A DNA stretch of 64,000 nt. It comes from Tubiluchus corallicola. Its lineage: Eukaryota > Priapulida > Priapulimorpha > Priapulimorphida > Tubiluchidae. The notes below the pieces were generated by a model that saw only the letters and a program-made list of their open reading frames with translations, was not told where the DNA came from and searched no databases. The stretch spans positions 434,001 through 498,000 of the forward strand of contig JAQGDQ010000002.1 of the NCBI GenBank assembly GCA_030141605.1, written 5' to 3'. Each line of letters begins with the position of its first letter. Position 1 is the first letter of the stretch. Position numbers and translations under genes: made by a program. Positions 47,417 through 58,718 of the stretch are shown in pieces.

Positions 47417-48104
47417 GACAAACGCAGTTCACTGATTGACTTGATTGTACATTAGATTAATTTAGTTATGTCAGATTAGAAGACCGGATGAAACAAGATT
47501 GCTTATGTCGTTAGCTCCCTACACTCAATCAAGTCATGCTCTTTGGTTCAATATAAGTAACTTGGTGTTAGGAGAGAGGCAACTCTGATCCGTACAGATG
47601 AAGTGATGCTTTCATCGTCAGTAGGGAAGGCTGCAAGTTGCTTTCCGTCGCCATTTGATGGTGCTTCACAAATGAGACTTCTACACTTGATTTGTAGCTT
47701 CACAAAAAGTAATTTAACTGTTAAGTGGCTACTGATACCAAAAAATTATGTAGAGTTGCTTTTTGTTTTAGCGTTAAACCATCTCGCAGACGTAAGATAC
47801 TAATGAATTCACATCTAGCGTGCATGCACTTCTAGCTTGTAAATCGACAGCGGCACTAACTGTGATATCACACTGGTTCGGAAGAAAGTGGTTAATGCAA
47901 GAAGAGTGCGAAGAAAAGGAGCTTAAACGAACTTGCTACTGGCAGAGCTCCCTTGACTAAGTACTGCACCATTTTGTAGGTTACTGTTAAATTGGCCAGT
48001 TGTTTCGTAATCTAAAAAAAGCATTTTGGCGCTGCATAGACCTGTGACGCTCTGGGTAAAGTTCACATTTCTATTAGTGTTGCACACTGATTTAACTACT
48101 TCAG

Positions 48105-48233
48105 TTGTAATGATATACAAGAATAATGGATATGTAGCCGTAAATATACGCGACTTTATAAACAATATGGTGGATCTTGGTGGTTACGTCATCATCTTGG
48201 TGGAGACAAAGGACAAGGAAACCAAGTTGTATG
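48105..48233 (+). CDS. PDZ-domain protein, exon 4 (C-terminal half of the PDZ fold)
   Basis: A branch-like ctgat and acceptor tttaactacttcag introduce 129 nt in phase 1/1, ending in a consensus donor TATG|GTAAGT. The translation starts at strand 4 (VVMIYKNNG). Helix B follows (NIRDFINNMVDLGG), then the closing strand YVIILVE and a charged tail (TKDKETKLY). This is the order and spacing of the second half of a PDZ domain. Its phase-1 start matches the phase-1 end of exon 3, 15.2 kb upstream. Direct joining would lack helix A and the Gly-Asp turn, so one small phase-1/1 exon of roughly 40-70 nt is predicted between them. The pocket-lining helix-B first residue and strand 6 look intact. Confidence 0.68.
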
Positions 48234-48675
48234 GTAAGTTTGATTCTTTTTTATTACTTAGGCCTACTTTAAAATTTGTGATGTTAATGAATTTCCAAAA
48301 TGGTAAGGAATACAAAACACCAAGACGGATATAAAATGTAGTTTTTCTTGGTGCCTTCCTGTAGAAATGGATGGGTTTCGTTAGTTCGTAGAAAATAAAA
48401 ATAATTCTGTAGTAAAACTGATGTCCCGAGTTTGGTTTCGTACTCTGCAATTCGATTATAAGAGTTGGTAAGACATAAACTCATAAAGGTAAACTAGTGA
48501 ACTCGCATAGATACAGCTATTAAATTTCTACTATGGTGCGCCCATACTAAATGCTACTCAACATTATAGTCCAAAATCCAAAAAAGTCTGTTTTATGTTT
48601 GGACAGCGTTGTTAACACAACACAACAGAATACAGTTTACGATCTGAGTGCTATAACGCACCCTGTAACTTAACG

Positions 48676-48780
48676 TGATGACGATGACGATAATGACCAC
48701 GATGACGATGGCCACGATAACATTGCCGACGACGACGACGACAACGACGATGATGATGATGATGACGAGAACGACAGCAA
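48676..48780. repeat. Imperfect GAC/GAT trinucleotide array
   Basis: Interrupted GAC/GAT triplets. His/Arg- and Val/Ile-rich minus-strand frames over it are artefacts. Surrounding DNA 48234-49234 shows no gene. Confidence 0.85.
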
Positions 48781-49234
48781 CAATCTTCATTTTGATCCAT
48801 CTTTAAATTCCATAATAAACACAAAAGCAGTTGTGAGTTTGTGACGTTTTTGTATTTTATTGCAACTGCGCCAGACAAGGCAATAGCAATTTTTGGATAC
48901 GACTCGCGCAGTATCAAATTTGTAATTTCGCAGACGCGGGAAACAAAGCGCGTTAACTGTTACCCTAAACCGTACGCGTAATTCCAACCTCAGGCTCCTG
49001 CAAACTTAAAACAGTCAGCTGAATTATTGCTTCACAAGCTTTAATTAACCTCAGCCAGTACAGAAATCTCAGTAAAATTCGTCTTTCACTTTACACAAGG
49101 CAATGATCTAGCAATTGCTAATATATGTAATAGGCTTCTTTATCTGTTTATACTACTATAGAAAGTTATTGCTCTTGGCTCTGGAAACAAATTCTTACTA
49201 AAAGCATCAAGCCAATATAATCCAACTTGTATAT

Positions 49235-49560
49235 GAATGAATGAACGAACGAACGAAATGAATGAATGAGCGAATGAATGAATGAATGAAAGAATAAATA
49301 AATAAATACGTGAATGAACAAATGAATGAGTAAATGAGTGAGTGAGTGAGCGATTTAATAAATGAATTAATGAATGAATAAATGAGGAAAGAAAGAAGGA
49401 AAGAAAACAGCAAATAAGTTAATGAGTAAGCTAATAGGTGACTAAATGAGAAAATAAGTGCATGTGTAAAATAAGCAATCGAGCAAATGAGCGAAAGAAC
49501 AACTGAATTAGCAGTGAAACAAGTGAATAAATGAACAAGCAGGCAGACGAGGGAACGAGG
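49235..49560. repeat. Degenerate TGAA/TGAG tetranucleotide array
   Basis: About 320 bp of TGAA, TGAG, CGAA and TAAA words in decreasing purity. The long Ser/Phe/Ile-rich minus-strand frame is a translation of this repeat. Confidence 0.85.
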
Positions 49561-49883
49561 GTGAACCAACAGTGTAAACTAAAGAGCAAAACGTTTGTAA
49601 TCGAGCTCCAGCTTAACCAAGTTTATCCTGTAGAACAATTTATATACCTGTAGTAACATTAATCGATTAGATGAGCAAAGAGACCATGGAATGAGCAGAT
49701 AACTAACGTATAAAACTACTTGAAAGTGTTGTGAGAAGTTTGATAAGAATTTAAATACATACGAAATTTCAAAAGTTCTGCCTCAAAAGGCTTAAAAGCC
49801 TACATGAAATTGAAAGTCTGCACTAAATTCCATGTCATAAGCAATTTAATAACCCACTAATCCCTGATTTTTAAACTCACAAG

Positions 49884-50003
49884 GAAAATGATAGCGCTAA
49901 TACAGATCAAAAACTAGCCAACGGAAATGAAACTTCTGTGCTTCCTCCAACGGAAGCATTGACTGTCCTGGTATTGAATCAGCATGCTGGTTTCAATAGA
50001 TAG
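49884..50003 (+). CDS. Unidentified exon-like segment, phase 0
   Basis: After an acceptor-like aaactcacaag the frame reads ENDSANTDQKLANGNETSVL, then PPTEALTVLVLNQHAGFNR, to TAG. The composition is typical of a disordered protein tail. Its incoming phase (0) does not fit the phase-1 end of PDZ exon 4, so it would need another exon between or belong elsewhere. Confidence 0.28.
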   Translation, partial: ENDSANTDQKLANGNETSVLPPTEALTVLVLNQHAGFNR

Positions 50004-50894
50004 CTAGAGCTGTCTACAGTATCAACAGGATCATCAGGTTTCTGTTCTCTGAGTTTATTCGAGTCCAGCTTGAACTGAATCTGCAGGTTTCTTTGCTTCG
50101 ATCTTCAATCGATGCTTTAATTCAATGATGCCTAGCTTTTCTGGCGGTTAGCGCTAATTAAGATAGCCAAGAGCTAGTAAGAAGAGCTCACGGAAGAGAG
50201 CAGCAACATTTGCTATCGTTCTACCACAAACAATAATCAGTAATTATATCACAAACTAATTATGGCCCATTTTTCAACATCCTTCTTCGACTTGATATGA
50301 TGGATAATTGAAATGAGATCGCTCGTGTGCAATTGATCGAGTTGTTACCTATCCATTTACTTGTCTAAGCTCGGCGCTGCTTACTATCGTAGCCACGGCG
50401 CATTGCAAGCTGTTTAACTAACCCATATAAGATGGTTGTTATTTTAGAAATTATTTCACTCCATATAAACAAGTTTGGCACTGTAGATTATTTTTCTCTT
50501 TGGACCAGAAAATTTTTCTCTTTGGACTAGTACTTAAAAGAAGTGGGCATAATGATATTGTCCCTATTTTAGCCCTTGTTTTAGACAAGAGTGTATAAAG
50601 GGACTTTGACATTGATATTTAGCCCTTGGTCCGCGCATTTATATCATACAAGAGTCATATTTATGTCAAGGCGTATAACTATGGCATAGCCATTAGTTTT
50701 GATCAGGTAATCTGTACTTTGTTGTGTCATTTCATGAACTTGCCTCTATTTTTCAATTTTAATTTTTAATTTTCGTTCTGATGTTAAGTAAAGAGAACTA
50801 AGTTGAACACATCACTCACTTCATTAGGTTTTGGTAATTTTACTGAGAGTTTGACCTGTGACGTATAGATTTGTCTTTTTGTCTCCTATTCAAG
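50004..50894. other. No feature recognised
   Basis: AT-rich. The phrase ttttctctttggac repeats directly near 50490 and 50515. Confidence 0.4.
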
Positions 50895-50995
50895 TCAGGC
50901 AAAGATGCCCTCAAGAAGCATGTGACTCGGTAGAGTCAACTTTCTCAACTTTCCTCAAATTTACAATAACCTTTGCAGTGAACAATGTCTTCTAA
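50895..50995 (+). CDS. Candidate small terminal exon, phase-1 acceptor
   Basis: One of the best polypyrimidine tracts in the window (tttgtctttttgtctcctattcaag) precedes a phase-1 frame of 32 codons. It reads RQRCPQEACDSVESTFSTFL, then KFTITFAVNNVF, to TAA. Phase-compatible with PDZ exon 4. A phase-0 reading, SGKDALKKHVTR to TAG, is also open. No way to choose between these by eye. Confidence 0.28.
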
Positions 50996-51267
50996 TTTGG
51001 TAATATTAGTCTCTTGCGCGCCTTTATGATGATATGATCATTTGTAAGCAGCCTGCACTATTTAAATTTCACAATGACTTTGTGGTCCATTCACTGTATA
51101 TGTTATATCTTTTGCTTCAATAACCATAGTAAACGATCAGTTCTTTCTTGGTGTCGGCGTTTACTTTTCTATGAAGAATTAACTTTTGTTTATGCACAGT
51201 ATAGTATTTTATAAGTTTCACAATGAGGCTTCATTGTATGCTTATGCTGATATTTAACAGCTTTTTC

Positions 51268-51310
51268 TAATAATAGTAGTAATAATAATAAAGATGATGA
51301 TAATGATAAA

Positions 51311-51409
<99 letters not shown>

Positions 51410-51410
51410 T
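51268..51410. repeat. (ATT)n trinucleotide microsatellite
   Basis: A mixed AAT/GAT lead of about 40 bp, then about 100 bp of nearly pure ATT. Confidence 0.95.
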
Positions 51411-51493
51411 ATTACTAATGTTTCTTAGCGTGTAAATACGTGTTAGCGCAGCGAGTTTGTAAGAAACTGCTACAGTATCTCAAAACATGAACC

Positions 51494-51766
51494 TCAGTGT
51501 TGTTTTGGGTATGTGGCTTCGTTTACTGGTTTCATCCACTTGGCAAGTGAGAGCAGCTGCAGCGACAGAGCCGAAACCCTGTAACCCAGTAACCGTACGA
51601 TTGGAAGACAGTATTGATTACATTCAAACATTCCCACTGGCATTCGAATGACTAACTCCCACATTCGGCTGTGAGGATCATTTAAGAACTTCAGCATACT
51701 CAATTCCTTTATATGTTTTCTAATAAATGAGGTTTCCAATTTTATAGTTGCAGTTTGTAAGAGCAA
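51494..51766 (-). CDS. Unidentified 90-codon coding-like segment, minus strand
   Basis: Open from TTG next to an acceptor-like tctatag to TGA. It contains IKLETSFIRKHIKELSMLKF, then ECNQYCLPIVRLLGYRVSAL and SLQLLSLAKWMKPVNEA. The first internal ATG gives 67 codons. Balanced composition, predicted helical, no recognisable domain. It may be a piece of a mobile element or an exon of a minus-strand gene; no partner found. Confidence 0.33.
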   Translation of the reverse strand: MLLQTATIKLETSFIRKHIKELSMLKFLNDPHSRMWELVIRMPVGMFECNQYCLPIVRLLGYRVSALSLQLLSLAKWMKPVNEATYPKQH

Positions 51767-52023
51767 CTATAGACTATAGACTAACAATAGACAATAGTCC
51801 TTTTGTTTGTGCGCCTGCCGCCTAGCTTGTTTGAAGCTCTTTCTCTCTGCCATTCCGTTTGAATGTGAACAAGCATGAGTGCACACAGTGAGCTTCAATT
51901 GATAATGTCATATTTTTCATTAGTTAATAATTCAAGGCCAAATTCAGAGTCACAATTTTGAATGCGACTATAACGTGAAATTTGCGCAAGTAGAGATGAC
52001 ACAACGTTTAGATTAACACAGAA

Positions 52024-52178
52024 CACACACACACACACGCACGCACACGCACACGCACGCACGCAAACACACGCACACACATATTATAATTATATTAATT
52101 TAATATATATATTTTAATTTTATATTTGATATTATATTATATGTTTTTATTATATATATTATATTTTATATTTATATG
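52024..52178. repeat. (CA)n microsatellite followed by TA/TAT-rich run
   Basis: CA with CG variants to about 52081, then almost pure A/T to 52178. Cys/Val-rich frames are artefacts. Confidence 0.9.
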
Positions 52179-52845
52179 TGGGTTTCTTCTAGTGACATTT
52201 TAAGGTCAGAGGTACGAATAGGTTTCCTTCTCCAGCAAGCAAAGATTCTACTTGTTAAAGAATTTGTAAGCAACGTTAAACACGCTCCGAGATGAGATGT
52301 CCCTATTTGCTTTTTTGTAAACTTTCGTTTTTTATTTGCGAGTTTTTCATTTGAAGCTTTATTTCTTTTTTCTTTCATTTTTTATCGTTAAACTTTGTAT
52401 TGTTCACTTTCTATACCATGTAAAGAAGCTAAAAGTGCTCGCAATAATGCACTTCGATGTGATTTTAACGTAACTAATAGTAGTAACTGTAGTATATGTG
52501 GACAATTTGTCATAACTATGAATTCATAGCCAGAAAGTCTTCTGTCTTTTACTTAGGCAGCTGACTAACTTAACAGAAAATGCGTTAATTAATGTTATAT
52601 ACTGTGAAGCGATATGTAGCATCTAATATGCATATATAATTTCTTTCTAAATCATGTTTTCACTAAATCATTAAAACGGATTTGTAAACATATAAATTAA
52701 TAGCTTTTTAACTAATAATCTATTTTTTCTGTTGTTGTAATTATTGTTGCTATTCAATAATTTAACTAAAGGACTATGTACCATATATTGTACGTATATA
52801 TAATATTGATGTGTACTAAATAAACAGTTATATTGTATAGGCTGT

Positions 52846-52848
52846 ATG

Positions 52849-52880
<32 letters not shown>
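52846..52880. repeat. (TA)n run with GTAT lead
   Basis: Short pure TA tract. DNA from 52179 to 53086 otherwise shows no feature. Confidence 0.9.
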
Positions 52881-52886
<6 letters not shown>

Positions 52887-53086
52887 GACACTTTTATGCT
52901 TTGATGTGTGCACAAAAAGGCTTAAAGTGTGCAGTTATTCATTTATTTATTTTGAATATATATAATTGCACGTACACACTCTAAGTCTTTTTGTTTTCAG
53001 TCCAAATATATTGAATTTGTTTATTCCATTCTGTTCCCCCGCAACGAAAGCGCCGAATATCCACTACATTGAAGCTAATTCGATTC

Positions 53087-53275
53087 TTACGCGCCGCTAA
53101 ATGTACGCCCAAAAGGATAATGCAATAAGAATAAATGAAATGAGGCAACAGTTCCAACGTCTGCTTTGCTTATACCTCTATTCTGTTTCGTTATCACCAC
53201 GTCAATTTTCAAGCTCACATGCATTTCATAATTTTCATTGATATGTGTAAGTGAGTGGACGCTTTTGTGACACAT
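53087..53275 (-). CDS. Unidentified complete 62-codon ORF
   Basis: A true ATG (G at -3) starts MCHKSVHSLTHINENYEMHV, continues SLKIDVVITKQNRGISKADV, and ends GRTFSGA with TAA. Balanced composition with no low-complexity bias. No signal peptide or domain recognised. Chance frame possible. Confidence 0.25.
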   Translation of the reverse strand: MCHKSVHSLTHINENYEMHVSLKIDVVITKQNRGISKADVGTVASFHLFLLHYPFGRTFSGA

Positions 53276-53984
53276 ACCTATGTAAAATGATTTTGTATGT
53301 AACTTTTAACACTAGGCTGTTATAAGTTCCTAATTTACATTTCCCCTCGTGAATGTCTAAAATGCGACGTTGACAGCTTTGTCAGGTAATGATTGCAAAC
53401 GCGACATACTATGCTTACTTTAAAAGGGAGAATATCCTATTTATACACAGCGAGGTGAATTTTAACATTTCAATCAACTTTGCCAGTTCTCTTCATGATT
53501 GTGGAGTTAGTTACGGTGGATTTTCTAACTTGGTAAACAACTAAACGTGCGCGCACTGAAATCTGGGAGTTTGCTTGAAGTAATTCAATCGGAAATCCGT
53601 TTCAGAACTGCTGTAATCCTGCTGTTTCCACGATATCCATAATGACTAAGTTTATAAGGTGTTATATGTCTAATGGTGTATTGGTCAGACATGACTATTA
53701 TACCTCGTTCGTGTCACTTATTTGTAAGTCTAACTAGCCATAATTATAGTCTTGTGCACGGGCCAACGTTTCAACGAGTCATTTTAATATTTATTTGAAT
53801 CGCACTTATATTGATTTTAATTCCCAATATGTTTGTGTATTAAACAAGTCAATTTTTATATGCAGGCAGTCTACGGCATGTTTTGCGAAAGAGACATTTT
53901 TATAAAAACTTTAAAACACAAAATACTAAGAGCACCTCAAACGTTTTGACCGACTGCACAGTCCAGCAGTATTCAAGCGTAGCA

Positions 53985-54215
53985 GTAGGTTTAGTAGTAG
54001 TAAGTTTGGTACAAGTAAATTTGGTCTTGGTAATTTTGGTACGAGGAAATTTTGGTACCGGGAAAATTTGCTACTAGGAATTTTTGATACTGGGAAATTT
54101 TAGCACTAGGAAATTCGAAACAAGGAAAAATGTGGTAGTGGTAAATACAGTACTGGCGAAGTTTTGTCAAGCGTTTTTGCAAGTAAATCTGGTACAAGGT
54201 CAGGTAGTACGGTAG
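53985..54215. repeat. Degenerate 15-16-bp minisatellite (TTTGGTACnnGGAAA)
   Basis: About twelve units of the type tttggtacgaggaaat drift along the block. A unit containing actggcgaa links it to the 15-bp repeat at 2.0 kb. Val/Leu-rich plus and Tyr/Gln-rich minus frames come from the repeat. Confidence 0.75.
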
Positions 54216-54255
54216 TTGCGGTAGTACGGAAAGTTCATTAGTACGAAAATATCGT

Positions 54256-54640
54256 TTTTATTTGTTTTTTTGTTCGTTTGTTTGTTTGTCTGTTGTTTGT
54301 TATTGCAATCAGTGCCATTGTTGTTGTTGTTTGCCCGTTTCTTGCCAGCTCTTTTGTTGTGACCATCATTATCATCATCATCATCATCATCATCATTGCT
54401 GTCATCATTGTTATTTTTGTCGTTTTGTTGCTATTGTTGTCGCTGTTACTGTCGATGTCATTGACATTGTTCCTACTGCTGTTGTTGTTGTGGTTGTTTT
54501 TGCTTTTGTCGTTGTTGCTTGTTTTTTCTTGCATGCTGTTTTTGTTATTATTATCATCATCGTCACCATCATCATCATTATCGTCGTTATCATCTTCGGC
54601 ATCGTCATCATCATCGTCATCATTACTTGTTAAATTTGTT
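54256..54640. repeat. Imperfect TTG/ATC trinucleotide field
   Basis: About 380 bp of TTGT, TGTT, CATCAT and CGTC words; three overlapping hydrophobic or Met/Thr-rich frames are open because the repeat lacks stops. Confidence 0.85.
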
Positions 54641-55189
54641 CTTTAATTGTTGTTACGTTATTAAAATCTTGTAATATTAAAATAATTAAACAGAATAATT
54701 GCGAAACCAGCATTCGTACATCATACAGTCAATCACCTATATCTACAATGCCATAGAATTCCTCAACCAGGTGAATTATTACAAAGTTGTTTATTGGCTT
54801 TATGCAATAATCATTTTACTCAATAAATCTTAGGCTCTAACCAATATTGCAACATATTGCTCCACCAGTAAAGCAATTTGGCGCAGCAAATAACTGAAAG
54901 AGAGGCCAACTTTGTGCTAACATTATTAATGAGCTGAATCAATGGTCGGTATAACAGAGGCTTGCTTTTCTTACTGATGAGCTGTCCGTCTGAGTGACTT
55001 TCCTAATTACGAATCTAGATTGGATGCTTCTCGGTTTAAGCTCACAAATTTAGATTCTTCAAGCTCTAGGCTCAATAGCTCTCCCAGCCTTGAATGCCTG
55101 ATATACATGACCGTAGGCTACTATACCGCACAAATTATGAATAGAATCAATAACATTTACTGGCTTCATTGAACTTTTTGCAATGATCT
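54641..55189. other. No feature recognised
   Basis: AT-rich with no exon-like segment. Confidence 0.45.
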
Positions 55190-55570
55190 CAGTAAGCTGG
55201 CTTGGGGACTTGGGAGTCGAAACTTGGGGTAAAAATGCAAGTCTTCAACTTAATTTAAACTTTAGCGCTTGCTATTTGACCATACTATATTTAAGCATAT
55301 GTTAAAAATTTAGGCCTGCATGCATTAATTGTTTGCTACTGACAGCAATAGTTGACGTTTGCATCGTGTATTGATTCTGCGTCCATACACACATGAAGCT
55401 TATACTCTTCTAGATGATAATATTTTGTAATAGCACAGTTCAGGAAATCTTCGCTTGAAACTTGAACTGAAAAATTTGCGACGCGACTTAGGACTTGCTG
55501 TCGGAGACTTGCGGTTGGCCCGAGACTTGCTTTTGTTGATTTAAGACTTGATTTAGTATTTTCCACAATG
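55190..55570. repeat. Dispersed GACTTG-word repeat region
   Basis: gacttgg, gagacttgc and aagacttg words recur irregularly, on either side of a gap (about 55250-55480). The minus-strand frame 55336-55602 (88 codons) crosses it and is not called a gene, although its end (SSEDFLNCAITKYYHLEEYK) is protein-like. Confidence 0.4.
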
Positions 55571-57496
55571 GCGAGATATGGTGACAAGAAATTTGGTGAC
55601 ACTGATTGATGTCTGATTGATTGATTGTTTTATTTATTTTTTGTACATTACAGTTTCTTTGCGTTCATTGTTTTTACAAAAAAGCCGACAGTATGGTAGA
55701 TTTGTGATATGCGTGTTGTTGAGTTACATCTAGGTATCTAAAAGTATCTGAAGCTAACGTAACCAAAAACTGAGTTGAAAATATTCTACAATGTATGTGA
55801 GATATTCAATTCAACAGTTTCCATCAGAAACCAAGTTAAAACAGAAGAGGAATGTATCAAGAGTTAGCATTTGTGCTGAAGACTGCACATCCTATTGGTT
55901 CTTCTAAAATAGTCAGTAAATCAAAGTTCATTGGCATTTTAAACCTGCAATTTTGCAGTGTAGGTTATTACTGAAAATTTACTGGCCTATAAATTGCAAC
56001 TGTCCAAATTAGCTTGATGTTATAGCCCTACATTATCTTGAATTGTCAGTAATTAATAATTCTTAGAAATTCAGTCGCCAGAATTCTTGATAATTAGATT
56101 TATTCAATTCAAGTAGATCGCTTCAGGCTGAGCTGTTAAACTGACAAAAAGTTTTCTATACTTTTGACTGTCAAAATGTATATAATGTAGACTTAGTTAT
56201 TAATGCCTATTAATGGCAAGCTTCTTATAGTTTTACGTGAGACGTGTTAGCTCAATGGCTAGGACAGACATGCATATACATATATAACCTTACCCACTTG
56301 TAGAAGATACTCTAGAGACACCCTCCTCTTCATCGGTTCTTAAATGATGTAAGGTAAAAATGCACAGGTATAAAATTTGAGTTCGGGGTTACGGCTACTG
56401 TGAGGGATAATTAATTAATTATTTTAGTTATTTTATCTCTGCCAAGGAAGTTATGCTTCAACGCTGTTTGTTTGTTTTTTGTCTTTGTACATATAGTAGT
56501 AAGCCTATTATGCAACAACTACTACAGATTTCCGCGAAACATTGTTGTCAGAAGGTGGGTAGGGGATAAGAAAGGTGCATTTTATCCCCTGGATAGAGGA
56601 GGGGAAAGCTGCCAAAATGGACATTTTTTCGCCTATTCTTTTTCACAAAGCTTGACAGAATACCATGTACAAAAAACATACCTGAAGCACTTTGTGGTGG
56701 TCTCAGAGAGACTGTTATAACTCTTTGGAAAGAAGTGGGCTTGGCTACAAGATATGGCAGTTCTTTTTTATTATCTCCACCAGGACAAAGAACTACGAAT
56801 TATTTCCAGACTTCGTTTCGAAAAAATCTCGCTTGGAAAACTGTGTAAGGCTGTCTTGTTTATCTTTGTTTTACGTTTGTTTCCTATAAAAAACATCAGA
56901 CGAACATGATTAGGAATTTTTCTTCACTCGTACTTTCACGCAGATTTTTTTTACTTTCTTTTGCTGCCACTAAGCCAAATATGATCCCCTTTTCTCTTGA
57001 GTTTTTGCGATTTCGACAAAAGATAAAAGCGACTCTTCTTGATCTGTTAATTTGTTTTCCTATCAGTTGTTTGTTTCTTCATTAATGAATTTATTTTTTA
57101 AGTTTATTTCAGCTAAATTAACTTTAGTCGGAGAGATTTGTGAACTGCATGTAAATTTCCATTTGTTTTCAAATACACTTTTCTCGTGTTCCATCAACCA
57201 GCGGTCTTTTCTCTGTTGATCATTCGCCAGTTTCTAAAGATGTCATTTGATAAAAGTCAGTTTTCCATTAGTCATTTTCAGTCAATACTCAATAGCCCAT
57301 TCTTCGTTATTTTTTCTGGCGTATCTGTTTCTTTTAGAATTCAATTACGCTGATTCAACAATAGGTATACAGCTTAGGACAATTTCAGTAAACCCAGGGA
57401 ACTCTAAGCAGCGCTCTTAATAATTTGGTTTCCTTAGCCATAATTTCATCAAGATTTTTTTCACCTCAGACCAGTTTTGCTCCCTAAGAGACATAT
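55571..57496. other. No firm gene; one hairpin and an A-box-like word
   Basis: A perfect 9-bp inverted repeat, AGGGGATAA at 56561-56569 and TTATCCCCT at 56582-56590, could form a stem with a 12-base loop. tTAGCTCAATGGcTAGG near 56251 resembles a tRNA A-box but no well-placed B-box follows. Two plus-strand frames at 56472-56889 are open but unassigned. Confidence 0.4.
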
Positions 57497-57800
57497 ATAC
57501 ATACATACATACATACATACATACATACATACATACATACATACATACATACATACATACATACATACATACATACATACATACATACATACATACATAC
57601 ATACATACATACATACATACATACATACATACATACATACATACATACATACATACATACATACATACATACATACATACATACATACATACATACATAC
57701 ATACATACATACATACATACATACATACATACATACACACATACATAATGTATGCATGCATACACACACAAGCGCACACATACACACAGGCACACACGCA
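57497..57800. repeat. (ACAT)n tetranucleotide microsatellite, with CA-rich end
   Basis: About 250 bp of essentially uninterrupted ATAC/ACAT followed by about 50 bp of CA-rich variant. All Tyr-Ile-His-Thr and Met-Tyr-Val-Cys frames are artefacts. The longest perfect array in the window. Confidence 0.98.
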
Positions 57801-58070
57801 CACACACAAACTTTATTTAATGGGGTTTTTACAATACATAAAAGACATTGGCAGTGTACTAGTCTTCACCAATAATTTCTAATTTAGAGACATACTCCCC
57901 AATTAATTTACCTTTAAATCACCATAAATAACCTATGTAATTTGCTACATGATTTTCAACTAGCTGCTCTTCTCTTGTTTAAGCTTAACGAACGGTTGGC
58001 AACGCGCTTAATTAAGATTCAGTACAACTCTTTCCATTGATTGATTACCTCTTTCTCTGCTTCAAGACAG

Positions 58071-58285
58071 AAAGCAAACAGTTGGAGGCAAAAAGGCCGA
58101 AGAGACAATATGCGATTCTCTCTCCAAGCAGATCAGCTGGAGGCAGCGAATTCTGTGAATCTGTAGTGAAGAGATGTTGTCGCGTCCTTTTGCGAAGACG
58201 AAAACAAATGAGCATCCGCTGCGCTTCGATTGAGCTTCATGAGAGGTTTACCAGCACAAGTAAACGCTCCACAAGAATTTATTAA
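58071..58285 (+). CDS. Candidate terminal exon, possibly of the PDZ gene; basic tail
   Basis: A strong acceptor (acctctttctctgcttcaagacag) at 58069-58070 opens a phase-1 frame of 70 codons. It reads SKQLEAKRPKRQYAILSPSR, then SEFCESVVKRCCRVLLRRRK, then SIELHERFTSTSKRSTRIY and TAA. The phase matches PDZ exon 4 (split codon G|AA, Glu). If joined, the PDZ protein would end in a strongly basic, Cys-containing tail, which might bind membranes or nucleic acid (speculation). An acceptor four bases earlier (tcaag|ACA) would make it phase 0. A rival phase-1 terminal exon lies at 62446. The interval 57801-58070 holds nothing else. Confidence 0.4.
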
Positions 58286-58359
58286 CAAATTTTTTGCCAA
58301 CATCTTTGAAATCTATAACGCAAGGTTGCTGCTGGAGGACATAGCTGCTGCTACTGCAG

Positions 58360-58718
58360 CTATGTATGAGTATTATTGAATGCTGATAGTGATATGAGGC
58401 GCAGACTCACGAAAGTTGCTGCCACTGTAACTTTGGTATTTTTACCATAACCGACATTGGTGCTGCAGTTGTTGATGCTACTGTTTTCATTATTCTTTGT
58501 ACTGCTATTGGTTGTTTTCATTAATGACATTCTTTCTTGCAGTGGATGGGCAGTGAAACCGTCTTCGTGATCAATGTGGTCCCGTTGTTTCATAGTCACA
58601 TTGTCGTCATCGCCGCCATGCTCCTCCTCCTCTTCTTCCTCATCGTTGTCGTCATCGTAGCCGCTGCTACCACCGTGGGCATCCTTTTCCCATTTTTCTC
58701 CTTTTTTCAAGCATGTCT
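58360..58718 (-). CDS. Candidate terminal exon of a minus-strand gene, acidic protein
   Basis: On the minus strand an acceptor (cattaatttttactag) at 58719-58720 opens a frame of 119 codons to TAG at 58360. It begins CLKKGEKWEKDAHGGSSGYD, then has an acidic run (DDDNDEEEEEEEHGG), then KQRDHIDHEDGFTAHPLQER and a Ser/Asn-rich stretch. The length and mixed composition outside the acidic run exceed what the local repeat alone explains. It would be tail-to-tail with the exon ending at 58285, only 74 bp away. The acidic part is a GAG/GAT-like repeat, so chance extension is possible. Confidence 0.33.

Noticed and set aside
49207-49569. 120-codon Ser/Phe/Ile-rich minus-strand frame
   Set aside because: It overlies a degenerate TGAA/TGAG tetranucleotide repeat; composition is fully explained by it.
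54238-54646. Several 70-123-codon hydrophobic or Met/Thr/Asn-rich frames resembling membrane proteins
   Set aside because: They follow the TTG/ATC trinucleotide field on both strands and have no independent support.
57417-57875. Long Tyr/Ile/His/Thr and Met/Tyr/Val/Cys frames on both strands
   Set aside because: They are translations of the (ACAT)n array, open in most frames because the repeat has no stop codon.
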